Below the pieces are notes generated by a model. That model made no database searches. It saw only the letters and a program-made list of their open reading frames with translations, and was not told the DNA's origin. From the NCBI RefSeq assembly GCF_901709675.1, contig NC_051107.1, positions 3,474,001 to 3,538,000 of the forward strand: a DNA stretch of 64,000 bases. Reading direction: 5' to 3'. The DNA comes from Syngnathus acus. Taxonomy: Eukaryota > Chordata > Actinopteri > Syngnathiformes > Syngnathidae. The position numbers and the translations under genes were made by a program. Positions 40,828 to 51,789 of this stretch are shown here, piece by piece (position 1 is the first letter of the stretch; every line of letters starts with the position of its first letter).

Positions 40828-41124
40828 CCGTATTTTCCGCACTATAAGGCGCACCGGATTATAAGGCGCACCTTCAATGAATGGCCCATTTTCAAATTTT
40901 GTCCACATATAAGGCGCACCGGATTATCAGGCGCACCTTCAGTGAATAAAACTTTGTCCATATATAAGATATATACATTTGGCCCGCGGGCCGGACTTTG
41001 GACACGCCTGCTGTAGTGGCTCAATATTGGTCCATAAATAAGGCGCACCTGATTATAAGGCGCACTGTCGGCTTTTGCGAAAATTGGAGGTTTTTAGGTG
41101 CGCCTTATAGTGCGGAAAATACGG
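40828..41124. mobile_element. Non-autonomous DNA transposon (MITE), copy A, TA target site
   Basis: Inverted ends begin CCGTATTTTCCGCACTATAA and close with the reverse complement. They are flanked by TA on both sides (40826-40827, 41125-41126), as in Tc1/mariner-type insertions. Inside are several repeats of the word ATAAGGCGCACC and a segment centred on GGCCCGCGGGCC. The element is about 297 bp with no open frame for a transposase. A closely related copy in opposite orientation lies at 54917-55158. Confidence 0.85.
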
Positions 41125-41153
41125 TATTCCCAAAATGTAAACCCAAAAGCTGC

Positions 41154-42473
41154 TCATGATAGAATTCTCTGTGCACTGCTAGTTTTTGCCATCCCACAAA
41201 AGATTTTTTTGTACTTGGCGAGGTAAAACGAAGGCCCAATGAGCACGCCGTACTTCGGAAACATCTGACACAACTGAAAAGCGTAGCACAGCATTTGGTT
41301 TAATTCCAGGGGACCGTAGGTGGTCAAAAAAAGACAAGGGGTCATGACGCAAACGGGCGTGTAGGTAATCACCGCGGGGATCACCACATTTAGCACGTTC
41401 CCCACCGCTTGTCTCTTGAGAGGTGAGATGGTTTTGTTGCCACTTGTGCATGCCGGGCTTTGTTGACGAAGTGACAGGACCACACCCATGAGGCTGGCAA
41501 ACATGATGAAGAACAGGCAGCAAACGACAATGCACACCGGCGCTAGCATGACGGACAAGTCGTTGATAATACCTGCGAAAAAATAAATGAGTGTATCGAA
41601 ACTAGAAAATCAAAATCTGAATGTCCTCAATTTTGTAAATATTTGTATTCAGAAATGTGAGATGGTGCAGAATAACAATTCTGCTAGAAAATACTCCACA
41701 CCAGAAGGGGGTGCTGTTTCCCACCATTACTGATGGAGCTAAAGGTGTGTGGCAATGACCAGGATTAATTACTCACAATTATTTAACTTAGATACACAAA
41801 CTTACCCGAAGCCAGGCAGAACACAAATGTGATAATCCACACCACACTGGAGACCCCCATGTAGTACTCCCTCTTTCGCATTTTTAGGTACAGCACAGGT
41901 TGGACCACAGCCAGGTAGCGCTCGATACACATGCAGGTCAACAGCAAGGGGCAACCGATCAAGACGAACATCTCGAATACGTTTCCTGTCACGTTGATGG
42001 AATTGTTGTAGGTAAACTCCAGTTCTGGAAGCAATTAGTACAGTTAGCGCAGTTAGCATCAATGTTAATGTACGCATACATGAATATCGCGTATCTTCAA
42101 TTAAGGCCTTTCAAAAATGTTCAATGTAGCTCACCTGTCGTATTTGTCGTAAATGAATAGGGATCATGAATAGGGAAAGCACAAGCGAATGGAACAAAAA
42201 TGATGTACATGAAATCCATCAGAACAAGGTTCATGCCAAGGACCTAGGAACCAAAGATTTTGTGTAACGTTAGAATAAAACCAAACCAAAAAGCAGTTAA
42301 CTGACCTTTGAGGCAGAGTTGGACTTCATCTTGCGGAAAAGTAACCAAAGCGTGGCACCGTTCCCCGTTCCACCTACGACCATCAGGGAAATATTAGTGA
42401 ACCACCAAAATTGGTTCCAGCCTCTATTTTGACAGTACGCGTCAATTTCATCAAGATCAATTTTTGGGTTCAT
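41154..42473 (-). CDS. Orphan class A (rhodopsin-like) G protein-coupled receptor, four exons
   Basis: Exons from the start are 42306-42473, 42135-42243, 41806-42024 and 41154-41572, giving 304 residues. Seven hydrophobic segments are visible. TM1 carries GTGNGATLWLLF. TM3 ends in CIERYLAVVQPV, the E/DRY equivalent. TM4 is SSVVWIITFVFCLASG. TM6 is VLNVVIPAVITYTPVCVMTP. The last helix reads GPSFYLAKYKK where most family members have NPxxY. N-glycosylation sequons occur in the N-terminus (NIS) and in the loop before TM3 (NTT, NNS, NVT). There is no CWxP motif in TM6. I do not recognise an orthologue. Multi-exon, short-tailed receptors of this kind occur in fish-specific lipid/nucleotide- or chemosensor-like clades, but the ligand cannot be inferred. 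Confidence 0.85.
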
Positions 42474-43457
42474 CACGCTCGTTAAATCATAAAAATCTTA
42501 GCGTCTAGCTTTATCTGTTCTCTTCAAAGTGCTCCTGTTTATATTCGGTGCCCGTCAGATCCAGAAACCAAATGAGCAGGTGTTGTTTTTTTTGTCTCAG
42601 ATGCAAAGCGTAATATTGTTATTATAACTTCTTTCCATTGCGTCGACGGCGTCTTTTGTGCAACGTTAGCATGGCCTAAAAAAAAACGAGTACCAATTAC
42701 GTTCCACTCAAGAAACATCTGCTTTTATTGCACACTCACATAAATGTTAAAATGAGTAGTTGAAAACAGACACGCTCAGAAAAGTGCAAATTTAATAGTT
42801 TGGCTACTTTAGTGCTAATATTAAAAAAAAATAAAAAGCCCCACAGTTAAAGTGACTACAGTATTTTTTTTTTCATAGTGTATAATACAAGGAAATCATA
42901 ATGTAAACAAAAAGAAAGTAGTAATAAGAAATTTCCTGTCTTGCTCTTGATTCAGTGCATTTTTTCCAGTGTAGCACCTTTACAGTCTCTCAAAGCAAAT
43001 TCGTGCATTTTTTACACTTTGTACATATTCACATAATTTGTCGTCTGCTGTTTTGATGATAAATTGAGAGTTAATAACAAAATGGAGGAACAAATATGTA
43101 CGATTAAAACGATTATGGTTCCCACATGAATCGTATTAGATAAGAGACCTTAGCAATCCAAACAGAAATATTTGCCAGAAATATTTTAGCATGTCATGTT
43201 TTTATTTCTATTACGGTATTTATGGGATTCTGAGCATCCATTAACTAAAATATAGATGGCAAATTTTGACACCCCTTGTTCCTCCCAACCGGCTGAGCTC
43301 GGCAAACACAACCCTGCTTGTCTTCCTGTTGGACACCAAGTGGAGGAGAAGTCCCGCTTGCATGCACTAAAAGGGAAAGTTGCGGAGTTCGTATTAGCCG
43401 TTAGCGGTTAGCCGTGTAGCGCTTCCCTCCCTCGATATGGTTCGGGGCGGAATGACC
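42474..43457. other. Intergenic between the GPCR and susd3
   Basis: AT-rich sequence with no coding exon seen. It contains the GPCR upstream region and the susd3 3' flank. No promoter element is convincing. Confidence 0.45.
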
Positions 43458-46400
43458 TCATTGCCAGGGCTGCTGCGGCCTTGGGTTGGGATTGGGATAG
43501 ATGGGCGCCGGGACGGGCTGGTGGAACGGCGGCGCCGACGAGTTGGGCGGATATGTCGAGGTGGGGTACTGGCCCATGAGGTGAGCTTGAGCGGTCGTTT
43601 GGGCCGGCGTGGAGGAAGAGGTGGTGGTGGGGAGGTGGAGGTAGAGCGGGGCGGACGGGGCGGACGGTGCCGAAGGGGCGGTTGGCGGCAGGACCCTCTG
43701 GAGGACCACGTGGGGGTAGAGCTGGGAATCGGAGCGGTAGACTCCAGGCGGGGCGGCTTTCAGCAGACTCTCCTGACTCCTATATGGAGGCGTTCAAAAA
43801 TACGTTGTCCGAAAAACATTTTTGACTCAATCGGATCAAATACCTTTGATATCCTCTGTTCTCGTATCCGCCGAGACCTCCGGTCAGGTAGAGTGGGCTG
43901 TCCGGTGCCAGGCGAGGGTTCATCCTCTGCGAAAGATGGAAGATCTTCGGAGGAGGGAAGGCTTCCCATTCGCCTTCTTCTCTCTCCAGCCATCGCTCGT
44001 TGCGGCGAGTTGAACGCTTCCCCCTCCGTCTGTGAACAAGGAGTGAGTTTTCCTTTGCCGCCATTTTGTAGAAACAGTCGGTTTATGCTAGCATGCTAGC
44101 TAATCCTCGTCCTGAGTTTGATACCTTCTCACTATCAGCGGGACTCCAACATTTTTAGCTTTCACTCACCTGGCCCGAACTTCTTTTTTGGCTTTCTTCT
44201 TACTGGATCGTTCTTGTAGACAGCAGACAAGAAAAGACAGCGACATTGCCAAGATGACAACGCCGCTCACTACCGACGCTAACACCGCCACTCTCAACCC
44301 TCGGTCCTCTGGCCTGGGGATAGCTAGGACAGGGGGAATCCGAATCCAAAAGTGCTCTTTGATAGCTTAGCGCCTTTGAGTAGCCTTACCCTCACACACT
44401 GGCAAGTAGTTGCTCCACTGCGCTTTCCCGTTGCGGACGTTGCAGTAGATTTTTTCGCTACCCACTAGCTGGTAGCCGCCGCGGCACCAGAAGGCCAACG
44501 CGCTGCCTACCGACACCCCGGTGCCGCTCTCCACGTAGAAGGATCCCCGACGTGGAGGCAGGACGGGGATACATGACAGGCCTGGACAGACAAAACACAT
44601 TTATAATCTGTTTTGATCTCCCCCATGTATTTTTTTTAGCAACCAGAAGCCCGAGTGTCTGTTTTCTACTCAGGCGCTGAAAGACACGGCGATATTGTAC
44701 AACAGCGCTATTTTTATCGTCCTTATGCTGCAATACACAAATAACGCTCCGAGGTCTCGCTATTGTTAGAATCTCCCAAGACCTTGCACGCATAGCCAAA
44801 GTGGTGTCACTCGATATGTTATTGATTAGTGTTGACTTGCAGCCGTGAAGGAATATATAATCGTATTTATTTCTGCAGCCTTTTCAACTTTATTCAGATC
44901 ATGTGACTAATTTAATTCTCCTGATGGAAATGTTTACCCCTGGAGTGGCTTTGCGTGTAACTTTTCGCCTCATGAACAAACGCTAATTAGCGTCATCTCA
45001 CAAACGACGTCGGCTTCACTAATTCCGTATATGTGTGAGCTGGTTTTGTGTTTAAGACATGTGAGCTGCTTTCCGCTGATTAACAACGACAGATGGGAGG
45101 ATTTCTGCAGCAGGAGAAATGCTGAGAGAGGATCCCGTCATCCTGTGTGAGGATGACGGCACATCCACTCTCGTTTTTTTCTCCCGCTCGCATAAACACA
45201 GATGAAGGCACACGTGCAACAAGGATGAGCTGACTCACTGTTTAGAGGACAAAACAATATGTCAGACTCTGTTTGTAAACAAAAACTATAATTGTTCCCC
45301 GTAATATTGCGATTTAATATGCAATTATTTTCTTTTAAATAAACACAACACATTGTTTGCAGATCAGTACAAATATTGACACCGATACCGAGTACCGATA
45401 CTTCTAGTGTGTGTGCCTCCTTGAGCTTTTTCTCACACACACTTGCCGTCACTGCTGTAAAGCCGCATCCATTATTGAGTGTCTTCCGTGACTGTGTGTT
45501 TTAAGACTCTGTTGCTACGCCGTTGCGGGTAAACTAACTCATTTACTATCCCGCCAGGAAGAATGTAATGCCCAAAAGATTGAGAATGTGTTCTCGCCGG
45601 GAAACCTTTGTGTGGGGATGTTTGTGTTTTGCGCCGGTATTCTATTCAACGTAAATCCTGGCAACCCCTCGCAAACAAGCAAAAATTCGCTTGATTAGCT
45701 TTACGGACCCCCGATGTCTGTCTTGTTTAAAATCTTTAGTAAACCCAAAAAATCTCACGGCGCATTACTAATCTAAAATGATTTACGAGTTGTTTGGCAC
45801 TAGCTTTGTTGCGCTTCACAACAAGTTTGGCAGATTTTGAAAATATTTTTTTTAAAAGAGAGGCTTCTAGCTCCTCCCACTTGAAGTTTACCGTCAAATT
45901 AAACATTTAATAAAGAGAATTACGCCTTTTGTATTTAAAACTATATGTGGCTTTGCCCTTAAAGTCAGCTAGCTCAATAAACTAGCTAACGGATAGCATC
46001 ACTGTTACAACAACAGATTATATAATTTCATATATTTTTTTAGCTGAGCCAAATGATATGCCAGATCACTTTTCCCTTGTTTATAGTTAAAAATAAACGC
46101 TCGGGCTTTTCTGCCGAGAGTCAAAGTTGACGCAGATACGAGGTGACATTCTTCCCTAACAGGAGACTAGCTTCACATCACTTTCGTGTTACCCGCTTCT
46201 TCCTAAGTAGTCTTTTTAGTTTTTCTCTTGATATGACCTCAAACCAACTTCTCGCCATCACTGGCGTATCTATTTCTGATGTCAATACTGATTACCTAAT
46301 CGCCTGTGTGTTTAATTCTTTGGAAATACACATCCTACTTAGCTGCTTTTTGGGTCAAATAAATGTTTTGGTTAGTTGCCGGTTCTAGCTCGTCCTGTGG

Positions 46401-49400
46401 GTGTCAGGTGTTTGATAGGAAACAGAGCGTGAAAGAGAGGGAAAAGGTTTAACACGCAACTGTGTCTGCAAAAAAAGATGCCTGTATTTTCAGTTAGAGC
46501 TGAGAAAGGACTACAGTAATCCCTCGTTTATCGCGGATAATTGGTTCCAAAAACCACCAGTACTGGGCAGGCTAACGAGTTAGCCCAAAGATGCTAATTC
46601 GCGATCGTGCAAACACGCGAAAAGGAATGTAAACGAACATTTGGAGCAATACTACATTGTCCTAAAGGTTAAACACATGTTTCCTCAATTTAGAAGTTTT
46701 ATTTTGACTTTTAAATGTTTTTTTAATTTGGAAAAAAAATCCGCCATGTAGTGAAGCCGCGATGAACGAAACGCGAAGTAGCGAGGGATCACCGTACTTG
46801 AGTTTGAAACAACACAGAAACTTGTGTTAGCTTAATTTAAATTTTGCTGTTAGCTTAAGAGAAGTTCTCAAACTTTTTGGGTCCATATTTCTGCCACCAA
46901 GTACACATAGGAGTTGAAATCTAACATGTTTTTTTGAGGGCGAAGAATTAGTTATTCTCAGTGTCATGTGTATAGGGCTCCCTCTAGTGGTTGGCGACAG
47001 AATCACTTAATTAAATTCAATTAAAATGTACACGTTTTTAAAAATACAATTCAGTTGTGTTTAACTTTTACTGCAAATCTAAACCTACTATCCTCTTTTT
47101 TTATTCCACATAATTTAATAATAATTTAAAACCACTGCTCTCAGATTTATTATGACGCCATTCAGACAGAAAATATAATTACTGACACATGGGGGAAAAA
47201 ATAAAAATCTCAGCAGATAAAGCACTCATTAAATTTACATGAAAAAGAGACAAGAGATCATAAATTGCACTTTCTGTTCGTGTCGCAAACTGGAAAAAGT
47301 CGACAAAAACAAAAAATCATCCTGACAAGTTAGTCAAAAGGAGTTTTCTGGATTTTTGGCAAAGACACATGGCGGCAGATTACACCGGGGTGTCCTCTGA
47401 ACTCAGATGGACAGAAGTAATTGGCTTCAAAGCTACAACCCACTAATTGAGGGCCTTGTCCGTGTGCTTGGTATTCCCGTTGTCGTGCCATTAAGAGGAT
47501 TGCCGACGCTGGAAATAGCCTGGGATAGACAAAGGTAATTGGCTTGGGGATAATCGCAAGGGAGCCATTGAAACATTTGACATGGACGTTTGGCTACCTG
47601 ATGACTGTATTAGCGGAGGATAAGTAGCTTAGCGTTATCGTAAGGGGGATACCTTGCCTGACTAAATTAGACAGTGAGAAAAAGAAAATCGGTACAAAAA
47701 CATTTGGACTGTTGGCAATGATTGAGCACGGACAGAGACTCTCCACACTTCGCTTTCATCAAAACAGACATTGAATTGACAATGAAAACTAATTTTGAAG
47801 TCACAACAACTTTTGAGTTTTATTGATTTATGATGGCAAGATCTTTTTTTCACCAGTACAGATAAAAAAAAAAAAATCACGCTAAAGTTTGACCCGATCA
47901 GGAGCCCGACCACCTGCTAAGCAAGCGCCCGAGGCCTGACAGAGAGATTTACACGAACGCTAAATGTCACGCACACACTCTGCCTGCCGAGGTCAATCGA
48001 AGGTGTTACCGTGTTAACGCAAAGATTCGCTGAAGTAAGCCTGGCTCAGCCGCCGCTTTTTGCACACGACAGTTTACCAAAAAAAAAACATTTTCCATGC
48101 AACCGATTAGTCTGAATAAAAAAAAGTGAAACCGTTTCGCTGCTGTGGGCTCAACCTGAGGAGTCGAATGGGCTTAAAATAAGATGGAGGGAGAGAAAAA
48201 GTCAACAAAATATGCACAAATGCGTTTAATGCCTGTGGGAATAATACATTCATCACACTTTCAGGATTTAGGACATTTTGGACACTCAACGGGGCTTTGC
48301 TGTGGTAATTCACGCATGTGGCAAGCCCAGCTGATCACATCTCTGTGTGTGTGTGTGTTATTAAAGCATAAAGTGCTTACTACTCCTCTGTGAGAAACAG
48401 AGTCGCCGTTATGAAACAAGCAACTGTGTTTATTCTCTAAACCTTTAAGAAGATTGGTGTTGTTTCACCGTGTCCATTTGTAATATGTGTGTGTGTGTGA
48501 GGCACGTGAGTTTTGCATTTTGTCTCCTGCTGACGGCTATTTTTCTTCCACGTGAGCCAGCCGGGCAGGGGGGGGGGGGGATAAAAAAAAAAAAAGAATG
48601 CAGGGGAATAAAGCGGGAAGAGAGTGAATAAGTGGGGTAAAAAAGAGGTTGCATAGGCAGAGAAAAGAAGAGACAGATGTGGGAATGGATAGAGGGATGA
48701 GGGACTGGAAGAGAGGAGAAAAGCAGCTCATGCTCTAGTGGAGGTGAAGTCATGCTCCACTTCGGACAACTGTCTTTAAACGCCTCGGCTGCTGCTTACA
48801 CACACACACATGCACACACACACGCTTTGGTTTTTAGAAGACACCAGACAGCATTGCGTTTACGGCTGTGTCGCTGTCCAGCGAGCATGAAAGATAAATG
48901 CCTCACCTCTATTTCAACTCTTGATCCAAAAGCCCAGCCAGTAATTCAAACACTTAATCTGAGACCCCCTGCAGGCAGCGGAGCTTCTCCTAATCACTCA
49001 CAAGTATTTGGACGCCAGTAATCACCAGGTATGAAGTTGCAATTTTTACAAGAAATAACATCTTGTCAGAGGTGATACGAGTACATTGGCTCCCTCTAGT
49101 GGTATGAGACAGAATCACTGAATTAAATTGAAGTAAAATTGACAAATTCAATTTGCAGCTATGATTATGTTTAAAGGAGCAAAGTTTTTAAAATCGTTGG
49201 ATTTAAATTTGAAGTAGTTCAGGTAAAAAAAAAAAAAAGGTTTACCCGGCGACTGACCCACCTGAGTAGTTACGAGTTGGAGTTTGCGTCTCCAACTCGG
49301 TCTCCACCTCCGTCTGCAGGTCCGGCTGCATCTGGACCGTGGTGCCGGTCCACTCCTCCGGCGGCGGGGTCACATCGTCGGTGGCGTTCCGCAAGTCCTC

Positions 49401-49493
49401 CGAACTTAGTTCCGAGCCTCGGCTCGGCGCCAGCGCGCATAGCAAAGCGCTCAGCAGCAAGCAGACGCGGTGGCGTCCAACGTTGGGAACCAT
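43458..49493 (-). CDS. susd3: Sushi domain-containing protein 3-like
   Basis: A single-pass cell-surface protein. Human SUSD3 is estrogen-responsive and linked to cell adhesion and migration. Exons from the start are 49262-49493, 44390-44581, 44170-44323, 43844-44029 and 43458-43779, giving 361 residues against about 255 in human. A signal peptide (MVPNVGRHRVCLLLSALLCALA) is followed by an acidic Thr/Glu-rich stem. One sushi/CCP domain lies at about residues 80-141 with its four cysteines (CIPVLPP, FWCRGGYQLVG, IYCNV, YLPVCE). One membrane helix (VAVLASVVSGVVILAMSLSF) leads to a basic stop-transfer RSSKKKAKK. The cytoplasmic tail is long and Pro/Ser/Thr-rich. Sushi and helix resemble human SUSD3 most closely among single-sushi proteins; the tail is much longer. 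The ATG at 49491-49493 gives the best signal peptide and a good Kozak context. Intron 1 is 4.7 kb. Confidence 0.85.
46514..46794. mobile_element. MITE of pogo/Tigger-like mariner type with TA target site
   Basis: Left end CAGTAATCCCTCGTTTATCG and right end GCGAGGGATCACCG are imperfect inverted repeats. The element is about 281 bp and is flanked by TA (46512-46513 and 46795-46796). The terminal motif resembles widely distributed mariner/pogo-derived MITEs. No transposase frame is present. Confidence 0.75.
46955..47065. repeat. Old dispersed repeat fragment (CTCCCTCTAGTGG family)
   Basis: Shares GGCTCCCTCTAGTGG and GACAGAATCACT(T/G)AATTAAATT with 49075-49160. It shares a shorter, more diverged match with 34010-34095. 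Probably a degraded SINE or MITE family; ends not defined. Confidence 0.6.
49075..49160. repeat. Old dispersed repeat fragment (CTCCCTCTAGTGG family)
   Basis: Second clear copy of the 46955-47065 family, in the same orientation, within susd3 intron 1. Confidence 0.6.
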
Positions 49494-50641
49494 GGAGACA
49501 AGTGATGTGAGCGGACCGGTGGAAAAGTTCACAGGGTCACCTGTGTTGACCCCATCTAGGATCCTTTTTTTGCTTCAAGTCCTCTTTGAAAAAATCTCCT
49601 TCATGATGCTGGCTGCAAAACAGAGAAAGAACCAGCGTTTGTTTCTCCTGCGCTTTATTTCTCTTTGCTTCACTCTACCTCCCTCCCTCCCTCCCTGTCT
49701 CGTGCTGAGCTTTCTCGCTCACCGACTTGTTCTCTGATCTCCAGCTGGGCCGACTGAGCTCTTACGTAACAACCACTCGCCGGCTGAGCTCTCACTCATG
49801 CAGTGGCTGCATGCGTCCACCGCTGTGACCCGTTCACGTGCACCCCTGCTGGTGTTGATGCTATCGAGGCAAGCGGCAGTCGGTCACTTTTTAAATTGAA
49901 ATGAACAAAATTGGCTTATATTTGGTTTTCAGGTTCAAATGAGGCATTGAGTTCTTACATTCGCTTTTTACTGTTTGTGTTATTATGATTCCAGGTATAG
50001 ATGCTCAGGTGTACCATAAACGTGATCACTCTTGTTGATGTCTCTCCAGATAGAACGTCCACCAGAACGCATGAATCTTTGATGCACGTGGGACCAGAAA
50101 TAGGAAGAGGCTAAAGAGTGGGGTGGGCGGTGAGTGATGACATGAGCGGCAAAACAATCATACACAGGAGGAAGGCTGAAAAGAAATTGAGATGCTTCTC
50201 AGTAGGGCTCAAAATTTCATACATCAACTCACAAATGTCAGGAAAGGCCTACTAGAAGAATTGAACTTCATTCGGGGTTAATCAAAAGCACTGTGTCCTG
50301 ACTCATACTTAACATGAGGTCATAGTGAGGGTGTGCGCACTTATGCAACTCAGAAAACAACAGTTGTGTAGTACAAATTGTAGATCATTTTTATAGTGGG
50401 AAATGTTTTGACATGTTTTGTAACACCACAGCAACATCTGAGTTGAACGGGGGGGGGGGGGGGGGGGGGGTGTAGACTTTTCCTAAATATGATAGTCCTG
50501 CATTAAAGAGTACTCTGTGAGTTGAAGAGTATTAAAAATGCTTGCAGACGTCCATAAACTGAGCAAATCATTATTATGACCCTAATCCCTTACGCAGCCT
50601 TCTTGAAGCACATCAAACAATGTTATGTAATACAAAACATA

Positions 50642-50672
<31 letters not shown>

Positions 50673-51789
50673 TTCCGACTCAATTCTTTTTCGTGTGTGT
50701 TCATAATCCGTCTGAGTCTCTCTCATCGTCTCTTGGCTCACACACATTGGAACACCCACAAACGTGTAAAAAAATAAAACCATAATAATAAAGCGGATAT
50801 GACCTCTAATGTGGGGCCAGTATTTAATTCTAATTCCAATGTGAGATCGCTTTGCTTTAATTTAATCCCACATTAAACCAAAAGTGAAGGAAAACAGATC
50901 AAATAAAATAACCTAAAATAAATGTTGATATCTCAATGGACAGTGCGAGTATATAAAATTTGAATTTAATATCTGACTGATTTGTTCGTGGCTCAAACTC
51001 ACTGGAATGACAGGGACATGTGCATAGCGCCCTCTTGTGGATTTCAATTGCAGTTACGGATATTTATTTCACATTGTCGTTGAACTTCACGTGGACTCGG
51101 AAACTTCTATCCTCTGAGCTTACAATTAATACTGAAGTTATTCACAGGCTGAAAATTCTGACCACATCATAATAAACTGAGAGGATAATCCTTTTTACCG
51201 AGTCCTTATTTCCAATCAGTCAAGTGTTTGTATGTGGAAATCATAGTTAATCCTCACTAAATCAATTTCGCCCTCTCACGGTTCAGTCGGATATTGCATA
51301 CACAATAAATCCTCCGCTAGAGGGCGGTGTTGGATTGTTGCATTTACTACAGGGAAACTTTTGTTTAGTCTATATTTATGATATAAATGTTTTCCCCACT
51401 TTAATATTTCCCCACCCAGATTTGATTAGTTGTAGCTCCTATTTTTTTTTAAGACCCCTTGCACACGTGCACCCCCACACCCTTATGCAAACACCTCCAA
51501 TGTGATTGGCCGAGAGGTGGGTACTTGATTAGCATACCTAAGCAGCCCAATAAATGAAATCCTGGGGCCTCCTCACCTGACACTGCAGAGCGGAACCAGA
51601 ACGGGAGGAGAAGGTCGTGCAACACCGGACCAGTCCACTCATGCGTAAAAGCGCACAACTTTTGGAAGCCCTCCCAAGTTGTGCGGTGAGCGGAGCCTTC
51701 CAACCCCTCAGCTCGGCTGCTTGGTGACGTTCACGGCCGGTTCTGTTGAGTCGAGAGCCTCACCCATGAGGCTGGAGGCCGCAGCCAGA
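49494..51789. promoter_or_regulatory. Divergent intergenic region of susd3 and slc13a4
   Basis: The two genes are transcribed away from each other across about 2.3 kb. The susd3-proximal part is CT-rich with a CCCTCCCTCCCTCC tract at 49680-49694. A G-run of about 20 lies at 50451-50470 and a CA microsatellite near 50641-50667. The 250 bases before slc13a4 are GC-richer and include the probable slc13a4 5' UTR with an ATTGG box near 51505. No other gene is seen. Confidence 0.5.
50451..50470. repeat. Poly-G tract
   Basis: A run of about 20 G residues on the + strand in the susd3-slc13a4 intergenic region. Length in an assembly is likely uncertain. Confidence 0.9.

Larger units (their letters stand above)
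44582..49261 (-). other. susd3 intron 1
   Basis: I see no nested gene. Besides the MITE at 46.5 kb and the dispersed-repeat fragments, it holds short CA/GT runs near 48343, 48487 and 48800, and homopolymers. The frames seen here lack domains. Confidence 0.5.

Noticed and set aside
43437-44099. A 220-codon open frame on the + strand
   Set aside because: It is antisense to susd3 exons 4 and 5. The GC-rich, proline-coding minus strand creates a long Gly/Arg frame with no domain.
47662-48753. Several 60-100 codon frames in susd3 intron 1
   Set aside because: AT-rich or poly-T-derived translations without domains, conserved motifs or splice context.
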